Below are positions 63,871 to 64,000 of a DNA stretch of 64,000 bases, piece after piece. Positions within the stretch are counted from its first letter, which is position 1, and the number at the start of each line of letters is the position of its first letter. The stretch is from assembly GCA_030180135.1 (NCBI GenBank), contig CM058239.1, positions 66,037,823-66,101,822 of the forward strand, read 5' to 3'. A model generated the notes under the pieces. That model saw nothing but the letters and a program-made list of their open reading frames with translations. It did not search any database and was not told the origin of the DNA. This DNA is from Orychophragmus violaceus. Lineage: Eukaryota > Streptophyta > Magnoliopsida > Brassicales > Brassicaceae. The position numbers were made by a program, and so were the translations under genes.

Positions 63871-64000
63871 GGATCACTAAGTATATTTAAATGTGGATTA
63901 GCCGAGATATCCAATATAATTAGAAAGATTTGACTTTGACGAGATAAGAGAGATAAGAACAAGTCGAAATATGAGAGGAGGGTAGGACGGGAGCCGAGTT
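63871..64000 (-). repeat. 5' LTR of the Tat-like element, partial
   Basis: Aligns with 29315-29440, sharing GACTTTGACGAGATAAGAGA and GGGAGCC. The rest is beyond the window. The terminal base is G where the other copy has T (GGATCACTAA against TGATCACTAA). Confidence 0.75.

Larger units (their letters stand above)
29315..64000 (-). mobile_element. Tat-like Ty3/gypsy retrotransposon, nested host of three copia elements
   Basis: Related sequence blocks lie at both ends in the same orientation: 29315-29974 (3' LTR) and 63871-64000 (start of 5' LTR). Between them, minus-strand relics appear in gypsy order from the right: gag (63,830-51,035 region), protease, RT, RNase H, integrase (to 40,880). 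A tandem-repeat zone, an opposite-strand ORF and the polypurine tract follow. About 13 kb of its own sequence remains visible and 26.5 kb belongs to Copia-2, -3 and -4. The LTRs differ at roughly one site in five over the 130 bases that can be compared, so it is far older than the insertions in it. It continues beyond the window. Confidence 0.85.

Overview
This is plant nuclear DNA. It is AT-rich, with no rRNA or tRNA genes and no intact host gene. It is packed with nested transposable elements of plant-specific types: Ty1/copia, Ty3/gypsy Athila-like and Tat-like, CACTA/tnp2, MULE, Helitron and LINE. The element types and a broken GRF-type zinc-finger relic suggest a eudicot, most likely Brassicaceae, and a heterochromatic or pericentromeric location. 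That placement is inference; no species marker is visible.

Layout. 1-3110: part of an Athila-like gypsy element on the minus strand, with its 5' LTR, a tRNA-Asp primer site and a decayed gag. 3111-4400: 3' part of a Helitron-like element with exon-like host fragments. 5045-6482: a non-autonomous MULE with long terminal inverted repeats. 7245-7560: a broken GRF zinc-finger gene. 9000-12750: unassigned repeat-like DNA with one short ORF. 12748-23083: a decayed CACTA element split by an intact, very young copia element (Copia-1, 15005-22828, 1320-codon gag-pol). 24140-25410: LINE relic. 25500-27180: Helitron helicase relic.

29315 to the end: one old Tat-like gypsy element on the minus strand. 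It has been blown apart by three related copia insertions: Copia-2 (30654-37882), Copia-3 (43351-50576) and Copia-4 (51685-63689). Its LTRs, protease, RT, RNase H, integrase, a 3' tandem-repeat zone and an opposite-strand extra ORF remain recognisable between the insertions.

The most unusual object is Copia-4. It is a 12-kb insertion with one 5-bp target duplication (AAACC), but its interior is a giant palindrome. A minus-strand copy and a plus-strand copy of the same element lie head to head. One junction carries eight bases of the tRNA-primer copy, as expected from aberrant reverse transcription inside the virus-like particle.

The four copia elements share an architecture: a splice donor in U5, an acceptor two bases before the gag ATG, a long leader between them, one gag-pol frame, a second purine motif just after the pol stop, an approximately 0.8-kb conserved 3' non-coding stretch with a hairpin, the real polypurine tract, and the LTR. 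Short CGATCG-centred palindromes arranged as hairpin-forming pairs recur in Copia-2, Copia-4 and the unrelated Athila-like element.
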